Source: Saccharothrix sp. NRRL B-16348
GTDB taxonomy: Bacteria > Actinomycetota > Actinomycetes > Mycobacteriales > Pseudonocardiaceae
Direction of reading: 5' to 3'
Length of the DNA stretch: 64,000 nt
NCBI RefSeq assembly: GCF_001280085.1
Contig: NZ_LGED01000136.1
Coordinates: forward strand, 1 to 64,000
Shown here piece by piece: positions 25,907 to 34,401 of this stretch. A model generated the notes under the pieces. The model was not told the DNA's origin. It saw only the letters and a list, made by a program, of their open reading frames with translations, and searched no databases. Within the stretch, counting starts at the first letter, position 1. Every line of letters starts with the position of its first letter. The position numbers were made by a program, and so were the translations under genes.

Positions 25907-25946
25907 CCGTCAGGCCCGCGCCAATCGTCCGGTGCGGGCCTGACGG
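25907..25946 (+). terminator. Intrinsic-type hairpin after the ParB-like gene
   Basis: CCGTCAGGCCCGC (25907-25919) pairs perfectly with 25934-25946 around a 14-base loop, starting 18 bases after the ParB-like stop codon. There is no T-run, as is common in high-GC actinobacteria. Confidence 0.65.
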
Positions 25947-25990
25947 CGTCCGTATCACCTCCCGACCGGCCCCGAGAACAGGACCCGACC

Positions 25991-26254
25991 GTGACCGACC
26001 TGTCCGACTACGACTTCGGCCGCACCCGCGGTCGGGCCGACTACCGCACCGGAGGCGACTACACCCCACAGCCCGGCTCGCCGGACTGGAGCACCGGCTA
26101 CGCCGACGGCTGGACCCACGCCGCCGACGAGGCCACCGCCGCCGTGGGACACACCGCGGCCTGCCGACTCGCGTGGGGCGAGGGCATCGCCACCCACCAC
26201 CAGCCGCACTCCGCTTCCGAACCAGAAAGGCCCCACCGTGCCGAGACCGACTGA
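25991..26254 (+). CDS. Small hypothetical protein
   Basis: GTG 25991 (VTDLSDYDFG) follows CAGGACCC; 87 residues. It is acidic and aromatic in the first half (GDYTPQPGSPDWSTGYADGW), with a helical AADEATAAVG segment. The pattern GSPDWSTGYADGW recalls small actinobacterial plasmid proteins of unknown role. It overlaps the next small gene by 17 bases in a different frame. No function can be assigned. Confidence 0.5.
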   Translation: MTDLSDYDFGRTRGRADYRTGGDYTPQPGSPDWSTGYADGWTHAADEATAAVGHTAACRLAWGEGIATHHQPHSASEPERPHRAETD

Positions 26255-26417
26255 CCCTCGCGACACCGCGAAACAACTGTTCACCGACGGTCGACGCGTC
26301 CACGCCCCCGCAGTGATCGCCGGCCGCGTCCGCGGCATCGACGCCGACGGAGACCTGCTCATCCCCCTTGGCGATCCGAGTAGTCCGATTCGGCACAAGA
26401 CGGCGCCGAGTACCTGA
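26238..26417 (+). CDS. Very small hypothetical protein, possibly truncated by frameshift
   Basis: GTG 26238 follows GAAAGG; 59 residues in the open frame (RDTAKQLFTDGRRVHAPAVI, then VRGIDADGDLLIPLG). After the LLIPLG segment the next frame continues more sensibly (GAEYLIPLTPAAT), so the natural product may have been longer, with a one-base shift near 26385-26400. No family was recognised. Confidence 0.4.
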   Translation: MPRPTDPRDTAKQLFTDGRRVHAPAVIAGRVRGIDADGDLLIPLGDPSSPIRHKTAPST

Positions 26418-26926
26418 TCCCGCTGACCCCTGCTGCCACACCAGTGCTAAAGGTGCCGGGTCCGGCATCGGAGTGGTGTGCCGCCGCTGCTACAGCGAAG
26501 TCCACTCGAAGTACGGCGGTCCGGGCCAACTCGACACAGCAGTCGCCGACTCCTGTCGCGCCGGGTGATCGTGCCCGCCGACACCGCGAGCATCCAGCAC
26601 GAGGCGCTCGCCGTCCATGTCCATATCGCGCCCCGCCGCGCCACCGCCGCCGCCGACCCAGCCATCGCCCGGCCGAGACGTTGCACCGGCAAACCGGCCG
26701 ATCATCGACAGCCGCGCGACGACCAGGGACAACGGTCGATCACCGCGGAACACCGCGCATCGGCCAACCCTGCACCTACGGCACAAACACCCACCGGTGC
26801 GGGTTGCCCGCTCCGTACCGAACCACCGGCTGAGCAGCGTCCGCCACAGGTCTCCCGACCCGGTGCGCATGGACGTGCTCACCCCAGCACACGTCCCTCC
26901 ACACCAACCGTTCCCGGAGTTACACG
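26418..26926. other. Gap with no convincing gene
   Basis: About 500 bases without a supported coding frame. The stretch 26695-26765 contains interrupted complementary segments (GGCCGATCATCGAC against GTCGATCACCGCGG and ATCGGCC), perhaps a decayed relative of the long inverted repeats. No other signal was recognised. Confidence 0.35.
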
Positions 26927-27598
26927 ATGTCCGCTACCCGACCCGCCACCTACCTTTCCGCCGCAGACCCGTTGCGGTCCGCCGTCGAGGCCGCCGGAGA
27001 AGTCGTCGAGTTCCCACGCAGCCACGTGATCTTCGCCGAGGGCGAGCCGGGCGATCGGCTCTACGTCGTCGAGTCCGGGAAGGTGAAGCTCGGCCGCACG
27101 TCGCCTGACGGCCGGGAACACCTGCTCGATCTCCTCGGCCCATCCGACATGTTCGGCGAGCTGTCGATCTTCGACCCCGGGCCGCGTACGTCCACCGCCA
27201 CCACGGTGACCGAAGTGCAGACGGTGAGCATCGACCGGCACGCGTTGCGGCAGTGGATCACCACCCGGCCCGAGATCGCCGAGCACCTGCTCCGGTCCCT
27301 GGCACGCCGGGTGCGCCGGACCAACTCGGTGCTGACCGACGTGATCACCAACGACGTGCCCGGCCGTGTGGCCAAGACCCTGCTGCAACTGACAGGACGT
27401 TTCGGCGACCAGGCAGGCGGCCTGCTGCGGGTCACTCACGACCTGACGCAGGATGAGCTCGCGCAGCTTGTCGGCGCGTCGCGCGAGACGGTGAACAAGA
27501 CCCTCGCCGACTTCACCAAGCGGGGATGGCTGCGGCTGGAAGACGGCCGGAGCGTCCTGCTCCTCGACCCAGAGCGGCTGGCCCACCGGGCGCGCTAG
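26927..27598 (+). CDS. Crp/Fnr-family transcriptional regulator
   Basis: ATG 26927; 223 residues, normal for the family. The cyclic-nucleotide-binding domain has the typical [17 protein letters not shown] and [19 protein letters not shown], close to the phosphate-binding cassette of CRP. The DNA-binding domain has [20 protein letters not shown], the standard recognition helix segment (SRETV). It probably senses a cyclic nucleotide such as cAMP and controls nearby genes. No CRP-type operator was identified by eye. Regulators of this type are usually chromosomal, so its place inside the accessory region is notable. Confidence 0.9.
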   Translation: MSATRPATYLSAADPLRSAVEAAGEVVEFPRSHVIFAEGEPGDRLYVVESGKVKLGRTSPDGREHLLDLLGPSDMFGELSIFDPGPRTSTATTVTEVQTVSIDRHALRQWITTRPEIAEHLLRSLARRVRRTNSVLTDVITNDVPGRVAKTLLQLTGRFGDQAGGLLRVTHDLTQDELAQLVGASRETVNKTLADFTKRGWLRLEDGRSVLLLDPERLAHRAR

Positions 27599-27718
27599 CG
27601 GCGTCGAGCGCACACCCCGCCCGGAACACGTGGCCCGATGCAACGAGCCACCCCGGAGCGCCGGAAGACCGCCGCAGCACTCCACGCCCAATCACATACC
27701 CATTCCGCAGAACCGAAG

Positions 27719-28200
27719 ATGACAGGTTCGCCGACGCCACCCGTGAGGACGGGTGGCCCGACGACGAAGAGGACCTCAAGGAGCGAGTACGTCTCATTCT
27801 CATGCACTTCGACATTCCGCTCACACTCCCGAAAGTTGTGATTCTGATGGGAAACAGCTCGCGACCCGGTAGCATCGTGATCCGCGAAATCGACCACACG
27901 CCGTTCGAGGTGTTCGGAGAGCAGCACGTCGTCCGTGAACTGATCTGGAACGGCATCGCCGCCAGGTCCTTCGACCTGGTACGCCTCACCGACGGCGCAG
28001 TGCTCACGGACGAGTCGTTCGGCGAGTACCCCACTGACGCACAGATCGCCGAGACGCTGCGCGATCACGGCGTCGACGTCGAGTTGAGCGTGTGCATGTT
28101 CTGCGGCGAGGAAGTCCTGCCGGCCACCGCACACCGACGCCGCAACGGCTGGGTGGGCAACTCCTGCTGCCGGGACGACCGGTTGCGCGCCACCGAGTGA
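27719..28200 (+). pseudogene. Accessory protein with WPDDEED motif, start out of frame
   Basis: The good coding frame runs from about 27722 (RFADATREDGWPDDEEDLKE) to 28200 and ends in a Cys-rich box (CMFCGEEVLPATAHRR, later SCCRD). No ATG, GTG or TTG opens it after the Crp gene; the first in-frame ATG is 27802. An ATG at 27719 is in place but one base out of frame, so a frameshift just after the start is likely. The paralogue at 33949 shows the expected beginning (ERGDWWPDDEEELQEWV). The protein would be about 160 residues with a possible zinc site at the end. Function is unknown. Confidence 0.5.
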
Positions 28201-28308
28201 GATCAATACGCCCTCGTCCACATCGGCACGCGGCGACTACGGCACCGCGAAATCCGATGGCAATGTCCAACGGTCGCACCGTGACCGTCACCCACCAGGA
28301 GCGGCGTC

Positions 28309-29265
28309 GTGGATTACCTGCACGCCACGGTTCCAGATGGGACCGAAAGCAACATGTCCGCAGTGCACCTGCCCGGCGAGGTGCCCGCGATGACCTTCGC
28401 CCGCGCGGTCGCCGAGAATCTCTCGGCGACCCTGTGGGTGGAGGCACTGCACTTGGACACCGGATCAGGGATGGCGCTCAGGCTCACTCTGCGCATCGCC
28501 GGACAGTCGGTGGATGCGCTGATGGCGTGGCGGGCCGGCCGGTTCGAGCTGTTCCTCGGCGGGCGTCGCGATCCACTGCGTCGCTCCGGCCTGGCACGGT
28601 ATGCCAACGGCCTGCTGGCAGCGCTGATCGACCGAGGTAGCGCCTCGGAGTTGGCCACGCTCGCCGAGCACCAGGCCGCAGAACGCCTCGCCGAGACCAT
28701 CGCGTTCGGCGGCACGCACGCCGCCTGCGAGCGTGCCGGAGTCGACGTCGACGACGTCGGGTACCGGTGTGCCCAGTGCGGCGGCCTCGATGTCGACGCC
28801 GCCGTGGGCGCCGTCCCGGCGTCGCCGCGCAACCGCTGCGTCTCCTGTCGGGGCGTCGTCGCCGACGCCCCGACGCCACCGATCCGCAAGACCGCGCGGC
28901 GGCGTACGCGACCCACGGGCGTTCAGGCCGAACTGCTTCCCCGTCCCGAGTCGCTCACCCATGCTTCCGGCGAGTTCGATACCCCGGCGCGGTGGATCGT
29001 GCACCGGGCACTGCAACTGGTCGCCAGCGGCCGGTATGTGCGCCGCTGGGGTGAGCAGACCATCTACGTCCACGACCCCGATGAACCATGGCGACCGATC
29101 GACGGAGAAGAGGCTCGGGGCTACGCGCTGCTCGCGGCAGCGCATCTGCTCTCCAGCGAAACTGCCTTCCATGTGCAGACCGACGACGGTCCACGTGAGG
29201 TCTTCCGCATCACACTCAACCAGGACGGGCAGCAGTTGCACCGCCGCTGGACGGGCTTGCGCTGA
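28309..29265 (+). CDS. Hypothetical protein with central zinc-ribbon
   Basis: GTG 28309 is placed 7 bases after AGGAG (28297-28301); 318 residues. The first 140 residues are helical and strand-rich with no recognised family (AVAENLSATLWVEALHLDTG). A four-Cys ribbon follows: CAQCGG and CVSCRG about 27 residues apart, a likely zinc site. The C-terminal 90 residues carry a second small domain (YVRRWGEQTIYVHDPDEPWR). It sits in the accessory block between the motif gene at 27719 and repeat D. No function can be assigned. Confidence 0.6.
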   Translation: MDYLHATVPDGTESNMSAVHLPGEVPAMTFARAVAENLSATLWVEALHLDTGSGMALRLTLRIAGQSVDALMAWRAGRFELFLGGRRDPLRRSGLARYANGLLAALIDRGSASELATLAEHQAAERLAETIAFGGTHAACERAGVDVDDVGYRCAQCGGLDVDAAVGAVPASPRNRCVSCRGVVADAPTPPIRKTARRRTRPTGVQAELLPRPESLTHASGEFDTPARWIVHRALQLVASGRYVRRWGEQTIYVHDPDEPWRPIDGEEARGYALLAAAHLLSSETAFHVQTDDGPREVFRITLNQDGQQLHRRWTGLR

Positions 29266-29384
29266 TCCGGTCCACTCGCACGCCTCCGGGTCTGCGCAAC
29301 ACCGGGCTTCCCGCTCTTCGGGTTCGGCAGCAGCTCTCGTGACCCAACCCTGACCAGGAAGTGGGCACGGAGCTGGGCGCGGAT

Positions 29385-29507
29385 CCCCGTCCGGTGGGGC
29401 ATGCGCACTCTGCGTCCGCGTCGGGCCGGGGGCAAGCCGCGGAAAAGCTGCGGCTTGCCCCCTTACCCCACCGCGGACGCCATCCGAGTGCGCCCCACCG
29501 GACGGGG
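29385..29507. repeat. Long inverted repeat D (GGCAAGCC family), 44 bp of stem
   Basis: Stacked stems: 15 bp (29385-29399 with 29493-29507), 7 bp (29404-29410 with 29486-29492), 9 bp (29412-29420 with 29472-29480) and 13 bp (29428-29440 with 29450-29462). The innermost stem again has the core GGCAAGCCGC/GCGGCTTGCC. It occupies the 406-base gap before the gene at 29672, where nothing else was recognised apart from the ribosome binding site. Confidence 0.9.
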
Positions 29508-29671
29508 CCCGACGCCTTATACGACAGCGTCGGTTTCGACCGAATAGGAACGAAAGATCTGCTGCCCGAAGAAGTGGACTCATCGGTCATTCGCACCCGG
29601 TCGACTGCTAAGCCACGCTCCGATAATCGCGCAACTATCGAGGATCGGACAATGTCAATGGGGAAATTATC

Positions 29672-30187
29672 ATGCGCTTGGAGAACTCCAACGGTCTTTT
29701 TGTCGACACCATCCGCTGCGCCGGTCGTCGTCTGCCTGCGTCGGAAGGCAGCATCGGACCGCGATCGAACCGTCGCCCCGACTCGATCTACGGTCAGTGC
29801 CCGCAGTGCCGGCAGGTGCGTCCTGTCGATCCCAAGGGCAGGTTGGTAGGCCACGATGAGCCGTTGCGGCTGGTCGTGCAGCCGCTCGTGGTCGGCGGGG
29901 ACGACTGGACCGCCTACGGCGCACGGTGGCACCCCGCCGAGCTGGCCTCCATCCCGACCCGGATCGCCGCCGAGCTCGCGTGGCAGCACGAGGACGGCAT
30001 CTTCATGACCTTCTACGGCGGCAACGGTCACCGGCCGGTCACCGACGCCATGCCAGGCTGGGCCCGCCGATGGTTGTCGGTCCATCTGCGGTTCGTTGAA
30101 CAGTGGACGGGCGAGCGCGACGTCATCGACCTGATTCCGGCATCTGAGGCATACCGGCTGCCGATGTTCTCCTCGCTGGCGGTGTAG
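29672..30187 (+). CDS. Hypothetical protein, unknown function
   Basis: ATG 29672 is preceded by GGGGA in a locally A/T-richer stretch; 171 residues. It has one CxxC (YGQCPQCRQVRPV) near residue 43 and a C-terminal mostly strand-like part (EDGIFMTFYGGNGHRPVTD). It is the first gene after repeat D, and the next gene begins within a few bases of its stop. No family was recognised. Confidence 0.55.
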   Translation: MRLENSNGLFVDTIRCAGRRLPASEGSIGPRSNRRPDSIYGQCPQCRQVRPVDPKGRLVGHDEPLRLVVQPLVVGGDDWTAYGARWHPAELASIPTRIAAELAWQHEDGIFMTFYGGNGHRPVTDAMPGWARRWLSVHLRFVEQWTGERDVIDLIPASEAYRLPMFSSLAV

Positions 30188-30229
30188 CGCATGTCCACAT
30201 AGCCGGACCTGCTGGAGATCCTCCAGACG

Positions 30230-30424
30230 TTGGTGGCCACGACCCACGGCTACGACGCCGATCGGGTGCGCCTGGACCCGGACGACTTCGAGTGGGCGGA
30301 ACGCAACGGCTATCCGTTGATCATCATCCGTCGTGCCGACGGCGGCATCATCCTGACCAAGTTCCACACCCCGCACTGCGCTTTCGTCACCAACGCCGGC
30401 GTCGCCGAGTGCGACTGCGACTGA
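30230..30424 (+). CDS. Small hypothetical protein; upstream frame has an early stop
   Basis: The open frame from GTG 30230 gives 64 residues (LDPDDFEWAERNGYPLIII, ending HCAFVTNAGVAECDCD). The coding character continues upstream to ATG 30191 (MST, then stop TAG at 30200-30202, then PDLLEILQTLVATT). This suggests the original start was ATG 30191 and that codon 4 is now a stop. The cell may use GTG 30230 or TTG 30227, for which GGAG at about 30214 is a weak site. The Cys-containing tail might bind a metal. Confidence 0.5.
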   Translation: MVATTHGYDADRVRLDPDDFEWAERNGYPLIIIRRADGGIILTKFHTPHCAFVTNAGVAECDCD

Positions 30425-30444
30425 CCGGCCGCACCAGGCCGGTC
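30423..30444 (+). terminator. Hairpin terminator after 30424
   Basis: GACCGGCC (30423-30430) pairs with GGCCGGTC (30437-30444) around a 6-base loop, overlapping the stop codon of the small gene. It is a compact GC-rich stem without a T-run. Confidence 0.6.
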
Positions 30445-30487
30445 ACCACCCGCTGAGACAACACCCTTCAGCGCCGCTGTCCGCCCC

Positions 30488-30599
30488 GTGTCGGTGGGCC
30501 GGCGCAGCCTGCCGGAGCGACGGCAAGGGGGCAAGCCGCAAACAGCACGGCTTGCCCCTGCTGCCGCCGCCACGGCCAATCGGCCGCGCCCACCGACAC
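30488..30599. repeat. Long inverted repeat E (GGCAAGCC family)
   Basis: The outer stem GTGTCGGTGGGC (30488-30499) pairs perfectly with 30588-30599. The inner stem GGGGCAAGCCG (30528-30538) pairs perfectly with 30548-30558. The arms between are partly complementary. It ends 119 bases before the DUF932 start. Confidence 0.85.
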
Positions 30600-30718
30600 C
30601 AGGTGCGGACATCACCGCCATCACACCAGGCGACGGCGACCGACCACGCCACCGCCGCCGATCAACCGAGTGCAAGAGCCACCGCCGTGCGCGCGTGGCC
30701 CTTCGGAATGGAGTTCCC

Positions 30719-31969
30719 GTGTCCCTGACCACCATCGTGCGCAACGCCACCTTCGAGCACATGCTGGACATGCTGCGCACGCAGAACGCCGCCAAGGTCG
30801 ACGTGGTGGCACCAGCCACCGCCCTGCGGGCCAGGGGCGGCGCGATCCAGCTGTCCGGGGTCGAGCCGGTCGTCGACGACCACGGCGTCACCCTGGTCGA
30901 CGGCCTGTACGTGCCCACCGCCGCTGCGGACACCACGATCGCGGCGAAGCTGGGCATCAACCAGAAGTACCTGCGTTTCATGCGCACCGAGCGGCCGGAT
31001 CTGTTCGACGCCAACGTCAACGGGCTGCTGCACGGCAAGTCCAAGCGCACCGCCGAAGGCAAGACCAGCGTAATTTACCCGGCCGACTCCCGGTCGTTCC
31101 TGCTGCGGCTGTTCCGAGGCCAGGACGGCGAGCCGGGAGTGCTGCGGGCGGTGCTGTCGGACCGGTTCGGCATGGTCGACAACCTCGACCTGCTCACCGC
31201 GGTGCTCGACGGGATCCGCCAGGCCGACGTCGAGGTCGAAATCCGCTCCTGCGATCTGACCGACTCCTCCATGCACTGCAAGGTCTACTCGCCCGCCGTC
31301 GAGCGGTTGGCACCGACCCTGCTAGCCAGCTACCGCAACCCCTTCGCCGACCCGACCCTGGAAGCCGATCGGCAACGCGTCACCACCAACCTCGACACCG
31401 GCCGCCGCCTCGCCGCCGCCGAGGGCCTGGGCTACAAGCCGGGCTCGGAGCCGGTTGTCTTCGCCGGGTTCCGCTTCTCCAACTCTGAGATCGGTTCCGG
31501 CTCGGTGACGCTCAAGCCGGAACTGTTCGTGCGGATCTGCCGCAACGGCCTGACGCTGCCCGCCCTGGCGTTCCGCAAGGTCCACCTCGGGCAGAAGATG
31601 GAAGGCGGCACGATCAGCTGGTCGCAGGACACCGTCAAGAAGCAGCTCGACGTCATCGCCGCCCAGGCCCGCGACCACGTCCGCGAGTGGCTCTCACCGC
31701 GGTTCCTGGCCGATCAGGTCGCGAAGCTGGAGGAGCAGGCCGGGGCGCCGGTCACCGAGCCGCACACCACCGTGCAGGTGCTCAAGCGTGAACTCGGGTT
31801 CACCGAAACCGAACGCGAGGGCGTGCTGCGCCACTTCATCGCCGGGGGCCAGACCACCGCGGCGGGCCTCGCCAACGCGATCACCAGCTACAGCCAGACC
31901 GTGGCCGACCCCAGCCGCGCCGACGCGCTGGACGACCTCGCCCTGCGCGCGATGTCCCTGGCCAGGTAA
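30719..31969 (+). CDS. DUF932 (phage/plasmid-type) protein
   Basis: GTG 30719 follows GGAATGGAG (30705-30713); 416 residues, a usual length for DUF932. Typical features are YVPTAAADTTIAAKLGINQK, LRAVLSDRFGMVDNLDLLTA and, near the middle, SNSEIGSGSVTLKPELFVRI, which matches the conserved core of the family. DUF932 proteins are common in phages, conjugative plasmids and integrative elements and their biochemical role is not settled. It is followed by a strong terminator. It begins shortly after repeat E, so its leader may contain that structure. Confidence 0.88.
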   Translation: MSLTTIVRNATFEHMLDMLRTQNAAKVDVVAPATALRARGGAIQLSGVEPVVDDHGVTLVDGLYVPTAAADTTIAAKLGINQKYLRFMRTERPDLFDANVNGLLHGKSKRTAEGKTSVIYPADSRSFLLRLFRGQDGEPGVLRAVLSDRFGMVDNLDLLTAVLDGIRQADVEVEIRSCDLTDSSMHCKVYSPAVERLAPTLLASYRNPFADPTLEADRQRVTTNLDTGRRLAAAEGLGYKPGSEPVVFAGFRFSNSEIGSGSVTLKPELFVRICRNGLTLPALAFRKVHLGQKMEGGTISWSQDTVKKQLDVIAAQARDHVREWLSPRFLADQVAKLEEQAGAPVTEPHTTVQVLKRELGFTETEREGVLRHFIAGGQTTAAGLANAITSYSQTVADPSRADALDDLALRAMSLAR

Positions 31970-32002
31970 GAGGCATCCAGCCCTAGGCGTTGGCGCACAC
32001 GG

Positions 32003-32039
32003 CACGGGGCCTACCCGGTGGCGGCCGGGTAGGCCCGTG
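32003..32039 (+). terminator. Strong hairpin after DUF932 gene
   Basis: A stem of about 15 bp: 32003-32018 (CACGGGGCCTACCCGG) pairs with 32025-32039 around TGGCGG, with one bulged G. It starts 34 bases after the DUF932 stop. Confidence 0.75.
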
Positions 32040-32223
32040 GCTCCGGTGAAGAGCCCGTCGCCACCGTCGCCGAACAGCGTGGACGCCGCCACAAGGCGAC
32101 CCAGGCTCGCCATCACGCCCACCGCACCGGCTGCGCAGCCGATCTCGACCCAGCCGCACCACGGCGGGCCACGCACCCATCCCGGACAGCACCCCGTGAA
32201 GTTTCCGCACAGCAAGGAATGCC

Positions 32224-33672
32224 ATGCAGACCGCTCATATCCGTTCCCTCATGCCGGTCGCCGGCGGCGCCCAGGGCTTGGTGATCACCGCCGTCCTCGG
32301 AGCCGACCGCCACCTCCGCTCTGCACTGTCGGGTCGTCGCCGGGTCACACCGGAGCGGCGGGACCGGGTCAAGGCCGCCATCCGCAATTCCGACCTCCCG
32401 TACCCGACCACGCCGGTGAGCATCGACAGTGATCGGCCCATCGGGACCGAGCACCCGGTGCACGATCTCGCCGTCGCCGTCGCGGTGCTGACCGCGGCCG
32501 GTGACATGCCGACGCTCCAGGACACGATCGTGCTGGGCGGCTTGAACCCGGACGGCAGCGTGCGTTCGACACCCAACCTGTGGCAGTGCCTGCGCTCGCT
32601 GCGCGAACGCACCGATGTCCACCGGGTGATCATGCCCGACACGGACCTGGCGCCCGTGCTCGACGGTGTTCAGGTGCTCGGTGCGGCCACGCTGGCCGAC
32701 GTGGTGGCCTACGCCCACGGCCGCCGGGACGCGCTCACCCCGGCCCCCGACGCCCACTCGTCGCCCGAGCGCACGATCCCGCACCCCCTCGACGGCGTGA
32801 TGCTCTCGCCGTGGGTGGCGCGCGGACTGGCAGCGGCAGCCGCAGGCGGACACCACGTCCTGCTCACCGGCCCCGACGCCGCCGACCGGACCCTGTTCGC
32901 ACGCATGCTCGCCGCCCTGCTGCCGGCACTGACCGACGAACAGGCACGCACCCTGGCCGAGAACCGACGTCACGACGCCCGCGCCGACGGTGTGCTGGTC
33001 GATCACAACCCGCCCTACCAGGCGCCTGGCCGCCTCGCGTCGTGGTCGGCACTGGCCGGTACCTTCCGTCGGCCCGGAGCGGCACTGCTGGCCACCCACG
33101 GCGTCCTGCACCTCGCCGACGCCGGACGACGCTCACCCACCCAGTGGGCGGTGATCCGACAGATCATCGACAAACGCGCGGTGTTCCTGCCCATCGACGG
33201 CACACCCACCCGCTTCACCGCCGACCCGCTGCTGGTTTTGTCCTGTGTGGATCTGGTCTCGGAGATACGGCAGGTGCCGCCGTTCATCTACGACCGCGTC
33301 TCCGTCCGGCTGCACGTCACGCACGCCGACCATGAACACCGGCCGGAACCGGGCGCGGTGACGCTGCCGGAGCTGGCCGACAGGGTCGCCGCCGCGCGGC
33401 TGCGTGCCGCCCGCCGGTGGTCGGACGCCGGCGTGTCCACCAACGCCGAGGTTCCCGAGGACGCCCTGGCCATGAGCAGCGTCTTCCCCCGCGCGTCGTG
33501 GGAGCTGCTCGACCGTCACCACCGGGCTGGGCTGCTCAGCCGACGCGGCGTCGCCGAGGTCCGGCGCGTCGCCTGGTCGCTGGCCGACCTCGACGCCTGC
33601 GATCACCCGGAGCGCCACCACGTCGAGCAGGCCGTCGCGCTACGCCTGCACAGCGTTCCCCCCACCACGTGA
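32224..33672 (+). CDS. ComM/YifB-like protein with degenerate P-loop
   Basis: ATG 32224; 482 residues, near the 500 of ComM/YifB. The N-terminal part matches the Lon-protease-like fold of ComM (VITAVLGADRHLRSALSGRR, HDLAVAVAVLTAAGDMP, IVLGGLNPDGSVR). The AAA+ part keeps the layout (ALLPALTDEQARTLAENRR, YQAPGRLASWSALAGTFRRP, HGVLHLADAG). The P-loop, however, reads LLTGPDAADRTLFARML instead of GxxGxGKS/T, and the usual Walker B acid pair is replaced by LADAG. ATP hydrolysis is therefore unlikely. ComM is a branch-migration helicase in transformation; this element version is probably a non-catalytic relative. Confidence 0.75.
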   Translation: MQTAHIRSLMPVAGGAQGLVITAVLGADRHLRSALSGRRRVTPERRDRVKAAIRNSDLPYPTTPVSIDSDRPIGTEHPVHDLAVAVAVLTAAGDMPTLQDTIVLGGLNPDGSVRSTPNLWQCLRSLRERTDVHRVIMPDTDLAPVLDGVQVLGAATLADVVAYAHGRRDALTPAPDAHSSPERTIPHPLDGVMLSPWVARGLAAAAAGGHHVLLTGPDAADRTLFARMLAALLPALTDEQARTLAENRRHDARADGVLVDHNPPYQAPGRLASWSALAGTFRRPGAALLATHGVLHLADAGRRSPTQWAVIRQIIDKRAVFLPIDGTPTRFTADPLLVLSCVDLVSEIRQVPPFIYDRVSVRLHVTHADHEHRPEPGAVTLPELADRVAAARLRAARRWSDAGVSTNAEVPEDALAMSSVFPRASWELLDRHHRAGLLSRRGVAEVRRVAWSLADLDACDHPERHHVEQAVALRLHSVPPTT

Positions 33673-33748
33673 AGGGCCTGCGGACCGTCACAGCGCACGG
33701 CGCATGCCCGCTTGTCCGGACGCCACCCACCTACAGAGGAACACCGAC

Positions 33749-33925
33749 ATGACCACCGAACCCGACATCGAAGCCGGCGCCGGCGCCCGCTGCCGTTACT
33801 GCGGCGCCGCACCGTGGTCCAGGACACCTCCCACGAGGTGGTTCCTCGTCCCGATGCGCCCGAGCCGGGCGGCGAGGACAGCTGTTCGGCACGTCGCCGC
33901 CCGCCTCGAACCGCATGCCGATTAG
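33749..33925 (+). CDS. Very small CxxC protein, unknown
   Basis: ATG 33749 follows AGAGGA (33734-33739); 58 residues. One CxxC (GARCRYCGAAP) is near residue 15, then a basic tail. The alternative frame after the CxxC reads VVQDTSHEVVPRPDAPEPGG, which looks as natural as the annotated tail, so a frameshift near 33810-33820 is possible. It lies 23 bases before the next gene. Confidence 0.4.
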   Translation: MTTEPDIEAGAGARCRYCGAAPWSRTPPTRWFLVPMRPSRAARTAVRHVAARLEPHAD

Positions 33926-33948
33926 CGATAGTCCCCAGGAGAAACGTC

Positions 33949-34383
33949 ATGACTGAGCTGCCTGGTGCCGACGGCACTCTTCGCTACACCAACGACGGAG
34001 ACCTCGCCCACGTCGAGCGGGGCGACTGGTGGCCCGACGACGAAGAGGAACTTCAGGAGTGGGTGCGTACCGTTCTCGACGACGCGGACGAAGTCCGGTG
34101 GATGGCCCGCTGTGACGGCAGCGGCCTGGTGCCGGGTGTCGACACCCGTGCCGGTGTCGCCCTGGTTCGCGGATGCCCCTGGTCAGGTGACCCGCATGAC
34201 TGCTCGTGGGTCGTACTGATGATCAAAGACGACGAGGCGATCACTGTGATCGAGTACCCGTCGGAGGACGAGGCGTTCGCCGCGTTCACAACCCACGTCG
34301 ACCACCAGGACGCCGCAGGCGATCGGTACGACTACGTCTACGAGCCGCCGCGCCGGCACACCGCCTGGCCGCGGACCTCCTGA
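33949..34383 (+). CDS. Accessory protein with WWPDDEEELQE motif
   Basis: ATG 33949 is preceded by AGGAGA (33937-33942); 144 residues, very acidic. ERGDWWPDDEEELQEWVRTV near residue 25 matches the frameshifted gene at 27719 (EDGWPDDEEDLKERVRLIL), so these are paralogues. The rest has strand segments (SWVVLMIKDDEAITVIEYP). The high acidity would suit a DNA-mimic type anti-restriction protein, but there is no family match, so that is only a suggestion. Confidence 0.6.
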   Translation: MTELPGADGTLRYTNDGDLAHVERGDWWPDDEEELQEWVRTVLDDADEVRWMARCDGSGLVPGVDTRAGVALVRGCPWSGDPHDCSWVVLMIKDDEAITVIEYPSEDEAFAAFTTHVDHQDAAGDRYDYVYEPPRRHTAWPRTS

Positions 34384-34401
34384 CCCGATCACACGATCGT
34401 C

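Noticed and set aside
26478..27029. Open frame between 26.5 and 27.0 kb
   Set aside because: Runs into the Crp/Fnr gene in another frame, is Pro/Arg-rich and has no supported start.
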